A DNA stretch of 64,000 bases from Lasiosphaeria ovina (Eukaryota > Ascomycota > Sordariomycetes > Sordariales > Lasiosphaeriaceae): positions 5,208,001-5,272,000 of the forward strand of contig JAULSN010000001.1 of the NCBI GenBank assembly GCA_033439765.1, given 5' to 3'. A program made the translations under genes and the position numbers. Under the pieces are notes generated by a model. It was not told where the DNA came from, did no database searches, and saw nothing but the letters and a program-made list of their open reading frames with translations. Below, piece by piece: positions 11,706 through 21,821 of the stretch. Position 1 is the first letter of the stretch, and every line of letters begins with the position of its first letter.

Positions 11706-12470
11706 TCAGTAGGTAGTATCCCAGCTTTGTGGGGTGAGGTGTGGTAGTGGCGCCTCGGGAGAACCGATGTTGGTGCGCAGTTTGGGTATAATTTTTGACT
11801 TGATCAGATTCCCGAAGTACTCAACCAGCTTCTCGAAATCAACCTGCATAAATGCCCTAGCGTCAAAAACCCTAAGCCTGACGGTCCCGCGCAGCACGGT
11901 GCCAGCGTTTGCAACATCTCCTGCTCTGCAGATACCAGTTGGTTTGTAGCCGTGGGCTTTGAGGGCGTGGAAGAAGGCGCTTCTGGCCTTCTCAGCGCTT
12001 GCCGCTCGAACAACCGCCACATTCCCGTCGCCATTGGTGCAGTTTGCTACGGACCAACACCATAGTGGCTGCGCCTTCTTCACCCGGTAGTACGTCATAA
12101 TCATTTCCGTCATCGGCGATGCTTCCTCGACGTACCGGGTGTGACAGGACGAGTAGATGTGGTGTTCGGAGATGGCCACATGAACTGGAATTTTTGGGCT
12201 TTGGCCTTTGACCATAGTCAAGGCACAGTTGAATCCAATTCGATGTTCCTGAGAGTTGGCTATAACGCCAAACCGAATCCCGTTATTCTCGAGATAGGGC
12301 CGGTCGTTGCCGGGCTTGTCGTTTTTGTTGTTGTTGTTGGACCATTTCTGGCTTTTCTGGTTTCCCCTTCCTGGCTGGGAGGCGGCGCAGCGTCTTGGGC
12401 AAGATCTTGAGTAAGATGCAATGCCGTTTGGTGTTGGCCTGAAGCGCCGCAGCGTGCTCTGCATCATCAT
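11706..12470 (-). CDS. hypothetical basic protein, possibly mitochondrial
   Basis: This is a single open frame of 254 codons ending in TAG at 11708-11706; I do not recognise the family. Three consecutive ATG codons start it, so the exact start is unsure. The first 30 residues are rich in Arg, Ser and Pro with no acidic residue (TLRRFRPTPNG, SRSCPRRCAAS), which fits a mitochondrial presequence. A short Asn/Lys-rich linker follows (about 45-57). The remaining 190 residues look folded, with regular hydrophobic spacing (GIRFGVIANSQEHRIGFNCA, EMIMTYYRV, LWCWSVANC) and several Cys and Trp residues, but no catalytic motif I can name. The frame length and protein-like composition argue for a real gene. 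Transcript evidence is lacking. Confidence 0.6.
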   Translation of the reverse strand: MMMQSTLRRFRPTPNGIASYSRSCPRRCAASQPGRGNQKSQKWSNNNNKNDKPGNDRPYLENNGIRFGVIANSQEHRIGFNCALTMVKGQSPKIPVHVAISEHHIYSSCHTRYVEEASPMTEMIMTYYRVKKAQPLWCWSVANCTNGDGNVAVVRAASAEKARSAFFHALKAHGYKPTGICRAGDVANAGTVLRGTVRLRVFDARAFMQVDFEKLVEYFGNLIKSKIIPKLRTNIGSPEAPLPHLTPQSWDTTY

Positions 12471-13068
12471 GGGCGGCCGTTGTCTTGACCAGCCGCAGCC
12501 GGGTGACCTGCTGAGTCTCTTCTGCGAAGCCGCGGCATTCCTATTTCTCGCTGAATATCTCTGCCCGTAGCCTGCGCGGAAGGCTTACGGGTCGTGTCGG
12601 CGTGAGGTTTATTGAAGGTTTAAACTGTTAGCGGAATAAAATGTCGACCTTAGATAAGATAAAGCTCGTATGTACTCGTACAAAGATGAGTCGGGCTTAA
12701 TAAAAGTTTAGGGTCCTGAAAAAGAATCTCCGAAACCACCTAACCCTGGCAGTACTTATTTTGGCGCGCCACCCACCAACAAGCCTGTCAGCCCGTTATT
12801 AGTCCCGCCCCACAAACCCTTGTCAAGAGCCAAAGGCGAAACCCGAAGACCCAGACCCCACGAAACACAGTCATAATAAACCGCCCGCACTTGCCCCTCC
12901 CCCTCTCCGCCGTCGCCGCCTTTCTCGCCTCTGCAACTTCGCAATCGCTCCACGACGAGCCTGCGTATCGCATCAATAATACGCACCCGGAACAATTGTT
13001 TTTTGGCCGTCCCGCGACCATACTCAACACATTTTTGAAAATCAGCTCCCTGAGCGCGCACCTTCAGT
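12471..13068. other. divergent promoter region upstream of eIF1A
   Basis: Divergent intergenic region between the unknown minus-strand gene and eIF1A. A C/T-rich tract at about 12891-12935 precedes eIF1A, as in many fungal translation genes. No gene was seen. Confidence 0.55.
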
Positions 13069-13927
13069 ATGCCTAAGAACAAGGGAAAAGGCGGCAAGAA
13101 TCGTCGTAGGGGAAAGAACGAGAACGAGTAGGTTTTTCCCCGCCGTCTCCGAACAAGACCACCAACCAGTTCCGGACTTGATCCACGCCGCGCATTATCT
13201 TCGTCTCTATTTATTTCCCTCTTTGTGTGTCCCTTGCGCTGACCACACGTGTGCAACCCACAGCAACGAGAAGCGCGAGCTTACCTTCAAGGAGGATGGC
13301 CAAGAATACGCGCAGGTCCTGAAAATGCTCGGAAACGGAAGACTGGAGGCCATGGTGAGCATAGCTGCCTTTTGCTCCTGCTAAGCAGCCCCCCATAACT
13401 ACCAGGGGTCATCATGGACAACAGGAGATGCTAACTGGGTCTCCGCAATCTAGTGCTTCGATAGTGTCAAGCGCCTGTGTCTGATCCGCGGCAAGTTGAG
13501 GAAAAAGATCTGGATCAACAACGGTATGAGCACCACTCCCTCCCCCGGCCGGGAAAACGCCAACAAAAACAAATGAATACATGCTGACAAGTACCACAGG
13601 AGATATCATCCTCGTCTCTCTTCGCGAGTACCAAGACGAGAAGGGCGATGTAATTCTCAAGTATTCGGCTGACGAGGCCCGTTCCTTGTACGTTCTCCTC
13701 GCCGCATTATCGCAGCATTGTTTCTCCGCTGTGTAACGTACTGATCACTGCGGTACAGGAAAGCATATGGCGAGCTTCCCGACAACGCCAAGATCAACGA
13801 GACAGACACGTTCGGTCCCGGCGAGGACGGCGACTGTGGCTTCGAGTTCGACGATGACCGTGACAGCGAGGACGAGACTCCTGGCGGCGCTTCGGGGGCC
13901 AAGGACATCGAGATTGACGACATCTAA
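13069..13927 (+). CDS. TIF11: translation initiation factor eIF1A
   Basis: eIF1A binds the 40S A site and promotes scanning and start-codon selection together with eIF1; it is cytosolic and essential in yeast. Five exons (13069-13127, 13264-13354, 13454-13523, 13600-13687, 13759-13927) give 158 residues, the usual length. Introns are 136, 99, 76 and 71 nt with GTAGGT, GTGAGC, GTATGA and GTACGT donors. The basic N-terminal tail ([19 protein letters not shown]), the OB fold ([52 protein letters not shown]) and an acidic C-terminal tail ending DIEIDDI, the eIF5B-binding end, are all present. Every exon junction reproduces the conserved family sequence, so the splice model is strong. Confidence 0.96.
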
Positions 13928-15125
13928 ACGCCTGCTCTTGATGAAGATGGGCGCAGCTTACTTGCCGGGCGGGCCACCCTTCTCTTCCCTCCTGTTCTTG
14001 CTCAACCACCTCCACTATCACCCTCGTCTCTGCTTGTCAAGGATAGCGACTGCTCCACATGGAAGAGACAGACACTTCTTTCGGATGTGAGACATCTCGT
14101 ATCCGACAATCTTTTCCAAAGCAGAGAAAGCGTGTTAGCGGCGGTGCGTGCGTGTTTGCGTAGGAGGGAGCGGAAGAACAAAACTGTCTTCTCTCTCAAA
14201 ACCCTAGACGAGGGGCAACGCCTCGTCCCGGGTTCCCCGACAGTTGGTGGCTTTCGTGTCCGGTGGTGAGGTGGTTTTTTCGGGGCGGAGGAATGCGGTC
14301 ATGATGGGAGAGACGTCAGACCGAGTCCACCGCCCCAGGATTTGAGTTGGCATTCGCTTCTCGATTCCACATGTTTATGTTTTCATGTTTGCTCTTTTGA
14401 CTCGCGCGGTCACTTTTCTTAGACAGATCATGAAAGAGCACACTGTATTTTTGATAGCGCATCCTGTCAACTTTTTCCCTCTGAAAGTGATGATGACGGT
14501 TATTCACCGCCCCGTGTACAATTCACGTCTACATAACCCCTGGGTTGGCAAGCGCCCGGAATCTGCGACTCTCCATCTGCACCTCGACATCATCAAGTCA
14601 TGTTTCGGCGGGACAAAGAGGCATGGCCAAGTACAACCAATAAAGCTTGGCTGGATGATAGGAAAAGTTCATCAAAGACACGACCTGCCATTCTCCGATG
14701 TTTACATCGGGCGAGCTTGTGTCATTTATTTGGCCCCACCGTTCTTGTGGGAAAAAAAATGCGTGTCGAGAGATAAATATCAATTCTTTTTTAATACACT
14801 TTTGACTTTGCGATTCCCTTCGTCCGCCCCTTGCCTTTTTCATTTTAGAGACTAGGGACAAAGGGGGCAAAAGGAGAAGAAATACGGAGGCCATGAAGAA
14901 AAAAAAACGAGAAACGGGAACGAGAAAGAAAACAAAACTGTTTCCCCGCCGAGTCATGCTCGGCTTGGCACCCTGTTTTGACAACGCTTGCCAGTCCGGT
15001 CCAGTCACTGGAAGAAGTATCGAAGAGAACGACAGAAAGGGGGAAGAAAAGAGACAACCGACAGCAACACTCCATTCAGACCCCGCCCAAGAATAAAGAC
15101 TGTAAATAATAGACAAACCGAGAAC
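13928..15125. other. convergent 3' intergenic region between eIF1A and LAS17
   Basis: The two genes end towards each other. Small open frames on both strands lack any recognisable domain. The sequence is moderately AT-rich with T/A homopolymer runs and probably holds both 3' UTRs. Confidence 0.55.
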
Positions 15126-17321
15126 TCACTCCCAATCGTCATCGTCATCTTCGTTATCTGCAGAAAGTGAGGATTAGTATCAGTCAACAATAAATCTGAA
15201 ATACGCGAAATCCGATTTGAGAAAGGACTTACCACTATGGCTGACTTTCTCCTTTCGCTTTTGTAGTGCTAGGGCGAGAGCATCGGCCATTCCTCCTCCC
15301 CCAGCAGCCGGAGCGACGCCCGCAGGCGGTAGCCCGCTCCCGTGCGGTCCCGTATCTCCAGCTCCGCCCACAGTTGCGGCGCTTCGGTCGCGGATCTGGC
15401 TGCGGTCGACCTTCTTGAGGGCGCCAATGCCGCCTGCTTTTTGGATGTCGCCGAGGACAGCAGCACGTGCCGGCGGCAGGGCAGGAACGGGAATTGGTAC
15501 GCCAGAAGAGTAGCCTGAGTCGCGGTTCGGAGGCGGTGGCGGGATACCGGCGATACCGGGGCCAGGAGGTGGCGGCGGCGGCGGGGGTGGAGGTGGCCCA
15601 CTGCTGCCAGCAATTGGGGGAAGAGGGGGGGCTGAGGGGGCATTCGATGACGGGAGAGGAGGCGGTGGTGGTGCGTTGGACGACGGGAGCGGAGGAGCTG
15701 GAGGAGGAGCTGGCGGTGCGCCGAAGGTGGGCAGAGGCGGGGCCGGGGGTGCGTTCGAGGTCGGTAAAGGAGGTGGTAATGGCGGGGCTGCGCCTCTGGT
15801 TGGGAGTGAAGGTGGACGCGAGTTCGCGGGTGGAAGGGGAGGCGCGCTTGACACTGGAGCTTTGGGAGGTAGCGGAGGAGGTAAAGCCGGTGCGTATGCT
15901 TGGGTAGGCTCCCTGGGTGGCGGAGGTGGAGGGACAGGGCCACGACTGGGTGGCGCCGGAGATGGCGCCGGGGGGACATTCCGTTGGCCGGTAAAGGGTG
16001 GAGGCACTCCAAATCTGTGTGTCGGCTGTGCCGGCTCCGACTGCTCGATCGGCGTCTTTGGAGGCCGGGGCGGAGGTGGCGGCCCGGGGGCCGGGGGAGA
16101 CAGCGCGCCACGGGGATCTGTGCGGGCAAACCTCCCGGCATCTGAGATAGGCGGGGGAACAGCAAATCTAGGCCTAGTAGGAGGCGGTGGAGAGTCGCGC
16201 GGCGGTGTTGGCTCACGCTGTACGGGCACTGGCACTGGCACTGGCACTTCTGACTTGGCCGACCTCCTCGGCGCGGGAGGCGGTGGGGGCGCTGCTCCTC
16301 TCCTTGGCGGCAAAGGCGCTGGAGCCGGCTCGGGGGCTTGGCGGGGTGATGGTGCAGGGGGAGGGGGAGGAGGCGGCGCTCTCAGCCCAAACCCTGAGCC
16401 ATTCACGGGGGGCGGCGGGGGTAGAGGAGGAGATGGAGATGGCGCCGCACGACGGACGGGCTCTGGTTCCTCAGCCTGCTCAGCCTGCTCAGCCTGCTCT
16501 TGCTCCTGCTTGAGAAATTCGATGATAAAATCCTGATTGTCCTTGATGAAGTCATCCGTCAGACCTTTGGATTTGAGGTCGTCTCCGAAATGCTCCCTCC
16601 ATAGGGAGTCAAAAGCTTCTAGCGTTGCGAACTCAGAAGGGGCCTTGAAGCCGTTATGACCATTGTGCCCATTGTGCCCATTCGTACTACCGGTTCTAGC
16701 ATGGTTCCTCGGGGCCGGGGCCGGGGCACGCGGCGATTCGGGGGGTGTCGGAGCTGAGGAATGTCGATGGCCTCCAAAGATGCCTCCCAGCAGGCCATGA
16801 TGCTTTTGTTGACTCTGCGGCGCCACCCCCCCGAAGGGAGTCTTTTGTGTAGCCTTGCTTGCGTTCTTTTCCCTGTCGTTCATCTTCTTCAGGAACTGCT
16901 TCGCCTCTTTCTCGTCGACGAACGACAGCCCCGCCAGACACTCCTCCATTTCGAAGGTGTGGAAGAAGACGCGATCTTGGTTGTAGTTCCATGTATCGTA
17001 GATTTCCTGGTCCCATATCACTCCTCGGTTTCCGGGCTGGACATGCAGTTAGATAAGGCGCGCACGCAGCTAACGGCGCCGGGACGGGTCAGCGAGGAAA
17101 GGACGGCTTACCGAGATGTCCACCATCTTCAACCAGTAAGTGTTGCCAACGAGGTCATTCGCCAGCACAACGGCACCCTGCAAGCCCGTGTAGGTCCATT
17201 TGGATCTGTTGGGGTAGGCTACGTAGAGCCTGGCGACGGCGACGGCTTGGATCTTGTTGGTCTGCTTGGGGACGAAGCGCTTGACTGTCTCCTTGTCATC
17301 TTCCTCGAGAATCGACGGCAT
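15126..17321 (-). CDS. LAS17: WASP/Las17 homologue, Arp2/3 activator
   Basis: This is the fungal WASP orthologue, which activates the Arp2/3 complex to build branched actin at endocytic patches. Three exons, 17321-17112, 17036-15233 and 15157-15126, encode 681 residues; both introns are 75 nt with GTAAGC and GTAAGT donors. Residues 1 to about 115 form the WH1/EVH1 domain (RLYVAYPNRSKWTYTGLQGA, WDQEIYDTWNYNQDRVFFHT). The centre is a very long proline-rich region for SH3 partners and profilin. A WH2 actin-binding motif follows (AVLGDIQKAGGIGALKKV). The last, tiny exon supplies the acidic Arp2/3-binding tail: NEDDDDDWE, with the conserved tryptophan. Without that 32-nt exon the protein would lose its acidic end, so its recognition matters. 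The large antisense open frames here are shadows of the GC-rich proline codons. Confidence 0.95.
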
Positions 17322-18208
17322 GGCGGAATCGGGAGAGCGTCCAACACGCGCGCTACGTGTTGCTTAGTGCTCGTTGTTTGCTGTTCGATGTTGCGCCTTG
17401 AAGGCTCGGGGGTGACTAGGCGGGCATGGACTGGGAGCTACCGAGAAAACGATGGATGTTGCGTCGGTCGTGTGTCGCAGCGCAAAGTAGCACGGCAGGT
17501 TAACCGTTCGTAGCTCGATGCGTCGACCGTGGTGCGGGTCAAGGCAAGGCGCTAATTGATTGCTACCTACAGTACTTGTACCAGGCCCAGGGGCGTTTAG
17601 GCGTTACCCGTGCTTCAGCTTCAGCTTGGACAAGTAGGTAAGCTTGGTATCGTCCAATATGTAATGTTTCGTATCCGTAATTTCAAACAGATCCACTGGT
17701 GGATTGGGGGGGGGGGGGCCGCGGATATAAAAGGAGACAAAAGGCTATTTTTGACTTCTGACTTTCTTTAAAGGTGGTTGGGATAATAAAAAGGTTCCGC
17801 GACTTGCACTGGTGTCGGCTTGGAGCCGCCCGGTGTTTGCCTTCCTGGCCTCAAGCCCGCTGTGGAATTAGAACGTCGGCGTTCCCCATAGATTGACTTC
17901 TCCAATTAGAGGCAATATTTCGAGCCCCGCCCTATTCTTCGGTGTAGGACAAAATCAAAATAGGAGAGCTTGACGAGAATATTCAAATGTTTATTAGGAG
18001 TACGTGTGTTTTTACGGCATTTCCTGCAAGCTCTCTAATATGTGTGTGTTGATCTGAGTTAGGTTCTCACCCATGTGTATGTGTTCTATGCGTAATACCG
18101 ACTCTTGACAGCCTTGACGAAATATGCATGTAATGGATAATTACACTCAATGACGGTGTGTAAGTAAGGCTTGAGTGAAAGTCCGTACAGTGCGACCGGC
18201 CAAACCCG
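17322..18208. other. intergenic between LAS17 and the APH-fold gene
   Basis: Promoter side of LAS17 and 3' flank of the next minus-strand gene. A run of 13 G lies at 17706-17718. A TATAAAAGG element near 17726 faces the plus strand, but no plus-strand gene follows it. Confidence 0.5.
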
Positions 18209-19694
18209 TCACTTGCTTGATCCTTCACCCTTTGCCCGCTCATCCCGTAACAAAGCCAGAAGCTGGGCACCCTGCTTGGACAATCCGGCCAGTGCGCCCT
18301 GTTTCCAATCTAGATACGAAGAGATGGCGGCCGCATTATTCTCTCCAGCTGGCATACTCTTCCGCAAGCCTTGAAAAAGCGGTTCTAGACCGATCATTTC
18401 CCGGGGAATCCTACCGCCCAAGAAGAAGAGATATCGCTGCCACGGACGTCCTCCCCGAACCATCTTGCCGAGATCTCCACGCCCACGTTGCTCGAAGATG
18501 TCCGCGAAGCGCACCTCGTCCTCGGCCAGGGCGTTGCTTCCGTCGTAGAAATCGCCCACCGGCCACACCATGCACGGCGAGCTGAACGCAAGCTCCTTCG
18601 CCTCAGCAGAAGCAAACTCCCAGTCAATGATGCCCGTGATATTGTGCTCATCATCCACGAGGATATGGTCGCCTTTGTCGTCGCAGTGCTTGAGGTAGAA
18701 GGGCCCCGCCCGTGAAGCCGAGTCGGCGACTAGCTGCGGCAGGGCGCTCAAACGCCAGAGAAAGGTGAGATAGTTGTCCACCAGCAGGTTATTGCCCAAC
18801 GCAAGGCTGGCCAGCATCCGCAGGTGGTGGAGGACTATAGCTGTGTACGATGCCTCGAGTGTACCGAAGGGGCCTAACGCCTGCTCCGGGGTTTCGAACC
18901 AGGGCACCTGGGCAAAGGCACCGACTGTGACCTGGCCATCGGTTCCCGGGACGAGAGGTCCAGACAGCGGGATGGGGTGCTTCTCGAGCTCCAGGTACAC
19001 GTCGGCCAGCCCCTCCATGACGCGGGCCCGCTGCTCCGCCGTGGCCCGGTTCCAGTCCAGCGGCTTGCCCGCAAGCTTCTCCATCAGGACATACGACGTG
19101 CCCACGGCATTCGCCGGGGATGCCGGCTCGTAGGCATACACGTGCGGTGCCGGCACTTGCGTGTTGGCCAAGAACTCCAGTGTTGCTACCTCGCTCAAGA
19201 ACACGCTCGCCTGGACGCCGGCTGGTGGGAGGGGGTCGTCGAGGCGGATGCGCGCGAGCCATGTCACGCCGTCGACGAACTCGACGTCCACATGGCAATT
19301 TTGGCCGCCGCATTGGGAAGAAGTCAAATCGGCTCGGGTGGATGGGTTAGAAAGAGCTGTAATCTGGCAAAGAATTCTCTGTTGAGCTTTGCTGGCTGCA
19401 GACTCGAGAGCCTCGACGTTGACCTTGGCCAATAAGACTTCGAGGTGCCGCTTCTTAGCTGCGCCATACGCGGCATAGTATGCGGTTGGATCATCGTCTT
19501 GCTAAAAGCCGAGTCAGCCTAGTCCGTGTCTCGTTGGCGAGTCACGAATGCTTGTTTACTCGAGGCCGACTTACGTAGGTTGGGCAGGTGTGCAGTTCCG
19601 AGCGTACATGGTCAGCGCACAAGTGAGCCGCGCATATCATACAACTTCCATTGTTCCGTTCGGCAGGGCTTGCGCAGCCTTCAATATCACACAT
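18209..19694 (-). CDS. APH-fold (aminoglycoside phosphotransferase-like) protein with N-terminal Cys/His zinc-finger motif
   Basis: This belongs to the large fungal family with the aminoglycoside/choline kinase fold; the substrate is unknown and antibiotic resistance should not be assumed. Exons 19694-19575 and 19501-18209 flank a 73-nt intron (GTAAGT...TTAG, branch GCTGAC) and give 470 residues. Exon 1 encodes a 40-residue Cys/His module (MCDIEGC, SCMICAAHLCADH, HTC) that looks like a small zinc finger, joined to DDDPTAYYAAYGAAKKRH. The kinase-like part has YVLMEKLAGKPLDWN and the catalytic-loop equivalent KHCDDKGDHILVDD, followed by ITGIIDWEFA, the metal-binding IDWE. In the loop the usual metal-binding Asn of HxDxxxxN is His, a variant I associate with a fungal subfamily. 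An in-frame ATG at 19856 would add 54 residues, but the conserved module begins at 19694. Confidence 0.82.
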
Positions 19695-20905
19695 CGTCGA
19701 AGCATCGTGTTTATTTTCGAAACGGCGTATAGAGGCCGAGAGACGATGGAGGTTTGGGAAGAGTGAATGAGGGGAAGAGATAAACAAAACATCTGGAGCG
19801 GGCAGGGTGGCAGTCACGAAGCCATAGAGTGCATGCGGGCGTCGTCTTGTGTGCATACGAATACCTACCTGGTGGGTGATTCGTGACTTGCCTCACGATC
19901 AGCTTCTGGGCCTTGAGATGGCCTTTTACGAGGCATATGTGAGCGCTTCACAATTTCTTTGGAATTGGGACCTCTATGGAGGATCATAAAATGACACTAG
20001 AAGATCACCGTTCGGGCCTCTGAAAGTCAAGTTGGTAGATGATATTTGCAGAACGGTGGACATATTTCACGAGATTGTTAGATATATATCTGTAGATGAA
20101 CCTCTGTTGTGAAAGTGGGAGGCAACGAACAATTACAGACACTTATATCAATCAATCCATACTGTGCAATTATCCGCAAAGTGTATGCAGTTGTCGGGGT
20201 GCTTAGGAGCTCTTTTCAGACGCAGACAGCCACATAGTAGGCTGGGTTGCAAAGAGCGAAATACGGAATACAATCGGATACGCTGGCGCTGAACTGTTGA
20301 TACTGCGACACAGCCACCATCCACTCTGACGACTTGGAGGCCCAAACTGCGTAGACCACCGACTTCGGATTACGGAATCCCGACGTGAATCTCTAGGCGG
20401 CTAACAAGTAACAATACGGAATAGGAAGTTTAGGAATCGACTGCGATGCATTATGACGCGCGTCGAATGCGCAACTCGTCAACGTTATTCTTTTGTCACG
20501 GTTACCTACCTTACCCCAAGGTACGGATAGGTAGGCAGGCAGGCTATGACCATGAGAGATCTGCTTCTGTTTCTAGACCATTCTATACTTACTGGGTGTG
20601 GAGGTAGGCTATCCCAGCTGCCTGCATCCGATATACGGCTGCAGCGGGTTACCTCTCTAACTGCCCGCTTCGTGATCCGCCTCCAGGGATTAGGCTTCAG
20701 CGAATGGGTCCAAGGGTGCGAGTGATTAGGGGGCCGAGACACGCAATGAGACAGCACCCCGAGGGTGAGAGATGGCACAAACTCCGTAATGGCACACAAT
20801 TCAGGAAATCAAGGTCATGTTCAATTCATGAAATAGGAGACGATACAATGGTAAGAAAGTAATACAAAGGTCTAGAATAGGTAGCCGATCTCTCCTCCCA
20901 GGTAT
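19695..20905. other. intergenic, no gene seen
   Basis: Upstream side of the APH-fold gene and 3' flank of the small minus-strand gene. AT-rich stretches occur around 20030-20130. One ACTCCGTA copy is at 20781-20788. No supported open frame. Confidence 0.5.
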
Positions 20906-21168
20906 TTATTTGCTGTTAAGCTCAGCGGCCTTGGCGCGACGCTCCTCCTTAGTGCCCTCCTCTGGGACGTTCAAGTCCTGCTTGATGGCAGGGCCGGGGT
21001 TCGCCGTGAAGGCCTGGAACTTCTGCTTGACGTCGTCGGCCATCTCATTCATGCGGCCGCCATCGACCTGGATATAAGAGTTGGGAAACGGTAATTAATT
21101 TGATGGGGGACATCATCGTTGACGGAACTTACCGCCGAGGTGGGCTTCTTCTCCTGGGTGGTATCCAT
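20906..21168 (-). CDS. conserved-looking 65-residue hydrophilic protein, two exons
   Basis: This gene is too short for standard open-frame cut-offs. Exons 21168-21133 and 21067-20906 flank a 65-nt intron (GTAAGT...CCAG). Exon 1 encodes MDTTQEKKPTSA and exon 2 VDGGRMNEMADDVKQKFQAF, TANPGPAIKQDLNVPEEG and TKEERRAKAAELNSK, followed by TAA. The protein is highly charged, has no Cys, Trp or membrane segment, and is probably disordered or helical. The perfect splice sites, ATG context (GCCATGG) and unbroken frame make it likely real. I do not recognise a function. Confidence 0.65.
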
Positions 21169-21821
21169 GGCGTGATGATGCTGTAGGGCAGGGGTGTGTA
21201 TCCGTAAGGGCAATCGTTGATAGTAGGTTGGTCGACGAGTTTCGGGTTTGAGGAATCTCGAGAGCAGTTTGGCAAACTTTCGGTATTAATAGGAAAACAA
21301 AGGAGAAGAATGAAATCGGTATAGGGATCGAGCAGTCTCTGTTCTTTTTAAAGGCAAACTTGGGTACGCAGCCCGACTCGCAACGGCGCCGGTGAAAGTG
21401 AGGATGACGTCGTGGTCACGGGTTTACGCGGCCCTCTGTGGCGGTCGAAGAGGCTAAAGCAGTTACGCATGGAGTGACACCGCGGGAGAGTTGACCCACT
21501 GACCACGCCAAGGCGGGCTGCCCGCATATTCAACCATCAGATCGATCCACCATTCCTTGTCCGCAATAACTGTCAGGAAGTGTGCAGGCACTCCGTACAA
21601 AGCACATACCTACATACATGCCCATCTACCCAAGGTACTATACCTAGTGGCCATACATAGGAACATGCCAGAAAACGGCTGCATGCCGCCCAACGTCCAA
21701 AGCCAGCGAGTGAGGGCCGCGCGCTCGCAAATGGTGTAGTTCGGATTTCGTAGCAAGCGTAAACCATCGATTATGACACGGCGCATCTGAAGAGGCGGGA
21801 AGATCCAAAGCGTCGCCCGTC
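21169..21821. other. divergent promoter between the 65-residue gene and RAD1
   Basis: Bidirectional intergenic region. It contains one ACTCCGTA copy at 21590-21597 and TACCTAC/CCTAG-type elements near 21607-21647. No gene was seen. Confidence 0.5.

Noticed and set aside
15269..16536. Overlapping open frames in LAS17 rich in Gly, Arg or His
   Set aside because: They come from reading the repetitive proline codons in other frames or strands; only the minus frame gives WH1, WH2 and acidic tail.
17726..17734. TATAAAAGG element on the plus strand
   Set aside because: No plus-strand gene follows within a reasonable distance.
19695..19856. Upstream in-frame ATG giving a 54-residue extension of the APH-fold protein
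   Set aside because: The conserved Cys/His module starts at 19694 and the extension looks like leader sequence.
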